A stretch of 64,000 nucleotides of DNA from NCBI RefSeq assembly GCF_004000925.1, contig NZ_BIME01000007.1, forward strand, positions 124,001 to 188,000, in the 5' to 3' direction. Both the position numbers and the translations under genes were made by a program. Below are positions 62,599 through 64,000 of the stretch, one piece after another (position 1 is the first letter of the stretch; each line of letters begins with the position of its first letter). This DNA comes from Paenibacillus illinoisensis NBRC 15959. Its GTDB lineage: Bacteria; Bacillota; Bacilli; Paenibacillales; Paenibacillaceae. The notes beneath the pieces were generated by a model. That model saw only the letters and a list, made by a program, of their open reading frames with translations. It had not been told where the DNA came from and did no database searches.

Positions 62599-63933
62599 TC
62601 ACCAAACCGAGTTTAGAACATCGTCTACTTGCTGTATTCTCGTCACAGATGGTGTTTGAATTAGATTTCCTTTGACCATGACCATGCGTACACCGGATAA
62701 TGCTTCAATGTTTTCCAGTGGACTCTGGTCCAGCACGATCAGATCTGCCTGTTTTCCGATATCGACCGTTCCTGTAACGTCCTCAATGCCCAGAATCTTC
62801 GCGTTGGTTCGGGTCACCATATCAATCAGCTGTTTGTTGCTAAGGGTAGTCTGTTTGATGTAATAATCCATTTCTCTCCACATGTCATAGTGAGTCACGT
62901 ACGACATGGCGGCATCGGTGCCAACACCGATGGTAATGCCATTTTCGATGGCCTGCTGGGCACCTTTTAACATGGATGTATACACGAGTCTGGCGTTTTC
63001 TTTCACGGTTGCACTCACCTTCGTTACTCTCGAATCGAGCAGAGCAGAGGGATAAGCCGCCAGAAAGGTAGGAATGAGCGCAGTATAGCCATTCAGGGCA
63101 TTTGGATTGTTTTTGAACAAACGGATAATCTCGTCATCCATCTCGGAGCCGTGCTCAATCGTATCCACGCCGCCTTTTAATGCAACTCTGACACCTTCCG
63201 TGCTTTCCACGTGAGCTGCCACCCGCAGCCCGATTTTGTGGGCTTCATCGCAGATCGCGGCAACTTCCTCGACCGTCATCTGCAAACGGCCAGCTTCGCC
63301 GACCATTTTGGCATCCGTCACGCCGCCCGTCACGCAGATTTTGATGAGATCCACGCCGTTCTTCACATTGATGCGTACATTCTTTCGAGCTTCCCAAGGG
63401 GAGTCCCCAACGAGAGCAAGGAAAGGAGCACCATGTCCTCCTGTTACACTTAGGAAAAATCCAGAAACAAGCAGATTGGGACCAACGAAGTCACCGTTAT
63501 TAATTTCATCCCGCAATTTTACATCGGTATAGAAGAATTCGCCGACACTGCGCATCGTGGTTACGCCCGCGTGGAGTGCGGTCAGGGCATTGCGTTTCAT
63601 TCGTTTTTTCAGAACGTTTTTGCCGAATTTCGTGTTCAGGATTCGATCATAGGCGAAGTGCAGCATGCCTTCGCTGACCGACAGGCTGAAGGGCTTACCA
63701 TCCGCAAAGAGATGGACGTGAGCGTTGATCAAGCCAGGCATCACATATTTTCCCGATAGGTCGATGACCTCATAGTGGCTCGGAATGGCCAGTTCACTTG
63801 ATTTTCCAATCCCCTGAATCAGCCCTTGCAGCCCTTGCTCATTGACCAGGACGGTCATATTTTTCTCCAGATCGCGATTAAGGTCTCCATGAATCAGATG
63901 GCAGTTCTTTAATGCATAAGCTGTGTTCGTCAT
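62599..63933 (-). CDS. Metal-dependent amidohydrolase (prolidase/imidazolonepropionase-like)
   Basis: The 444-residue TIM-barrel hydrolase has the metal motif GLINAHVHLF (HxH, near residues 71-73), the lysine in LIKICVTGGV that is likely carboxylated, histidines in RVAAHVEST and DTIEHGSEMD, and the catalytic aspartate in GVGTDAAMS. The sequence resembles Xaa-Pro dipeptidase-like amidohydrolases of the Sgx9260 type, which hydrolyse N-acyl or dipeptide amides. Substrate unproven. AAGGAGGA precedes the ATG. It opens an operon with the DUF554 gene, and a palindrome lies 39 nt upstream of its start. Confidence 0.88.
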   Translation of the reverse strand: MTNTAYALKNCHLIHGDLNRDLEKNMTVLVNEQGLQGLIQGIGKSSELAIPSHYEVIDLSGKYVMPGLINAHVHLFADGKPFSLSVSEGMLHFAYDRILNTKFGKNVLKKRMKRNALTALHAGVTTMRSVGEFFYTDVKLRDEINNGDFVGPNLLVSGFFLSVTGGHGAPFLALVGDSPWEARKNVRINVKNGVDLIKICVTGGVTDAKMVGEAGRLQMTVEEVAAICDEAHKIGLRVAAHVESTEGVRVALKGGVDTIEHGSEMDDEIIRLFKNNPNALNGYTALIPTFLAAYPSALLDSRVTKVSATVKENARLVYTSMLKGAQQAIENGITIGVGTDAAMSYVTHYDMWREMDYYIKQTTLSNKQLIDMVTRTNAKILGIEDVTGTVDIGKQADLIVLDQSPLENIEALSGVRMVMVKGNLIQTPSVTRIQQVDDVLNSVW

Positions 63934-63971
63934 TGGGTGTTCCTCCTTGAAATGAGCATCGAATTTAAAAT

Positions 63972-63986
63972 TGAATTATTAATTCA
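63972..63986. promoter_or_regulatory. 15-nt perfect palindrome upstream of the amidohydrolase
   Basis: TGAATTATTAATTCA is a perfect odd palindrome in an AT-rich stretch near the right edge. It is flanked by related half-sites (AATTTAAAATTGAA to the left, TTTTTGAATC to the right). It has the form of a repressor operator for the amidohydrolase operon; the regulator is presumably outside the window. Confidence 0.45.
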
Positions 63987-64000
63987 TTTTTGAATCAAAA

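Overview
The window looks like chromosome of a Paenibacillus-type spore-forming member of the Bacillota. The evidence is strong AGGAGG-type ribosome binding sites with frequent TTG and GTG starts, a complete Ger-type spore germinant receptor operon behind a sigma-G-like promoter, YesM/YesN-family two-component regulation of sugar uptake, a CcpA-type cre site, and a surface protein with three SLH domains carrying TRAE-type motifs. I see no tRNA, rRNA, CRISPR array, insertion sequence or prophage. The genus is an inference from gene content.

Left part (1-17.5 kb): a truncated secreted-protein gene, a membrane-tethered Mrr-type nuclease, a YcaQ/AlkX-type DNA glycosylase, FabV enoyl reductase divergent from a TPR regulator of RRNPP-like architecture, two adjacent genes built from one uncharacterised domain, an SMI1/KNR4 (SUKH) protein, a methyltransferase, a WYL regulator divergent from a 6-phospho-beta-glucosidase, the germinant receptor operon in B-A-C order, a PAP2 phosphatase, and a LysE exporter with an AraC regulator.

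Middle (17.6-30.7 kb): a sugar-sensing and import cluster. A membrane-anchored binding protein, a YesM-type kinase and a YesN-type response regulator overlap one another, and are followed by a ChvE/GguA/GguB-type ABC importer. The importer promoter region carries two direct repeats 20 bp apart and a cre site. Then come MgtE, an AlkD-like glycosylase next to an O6-alkylguanine transferase, a small membrane protein and a cytosine-deaminase-like amidohydrolase.

Accessory array (30.9-41.1 kb): about twenty mostly short genes, all on the plus strand and closely packed, with visibly AT-richer sequence. They encode GNAT acetyltransferases, DinB-fold proteins, Nudix, HAD, GrpB, DUF1801, DUF3977 and aminoglycoside-phosphotransferase-like proteins and small membrane proteins. 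I found no clear terminator inside the array. It reads as a small-molecule modification and stress array.

Right part (41.2-64 kb): a minus-strand operon for an MFS importer, an AbgB-like M20 amidohydrolase and both subunits of L-serine dehydratase, divergent from a GAF/PucR-type regulator. This is a candidate catabolic system for an amide of serine. After it come purine nucleoside phosphorylase, a GRAM-like protein, an MFS exporter coupled to a flavin monooxygenase, a sugar isomerase, an SDR/MarR divergent pair with twin operator-like palindromes, a cell-wall-anchored CehA-type PHP phosphoesterase with SLH domains, and a minus-strand amidohydrolase-DUF554 unit that may include a small membrane ORF whose best-placed start codon is AUA.

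All calls rest on reading the sequence. Family names come from recognised motifs, not from searches.
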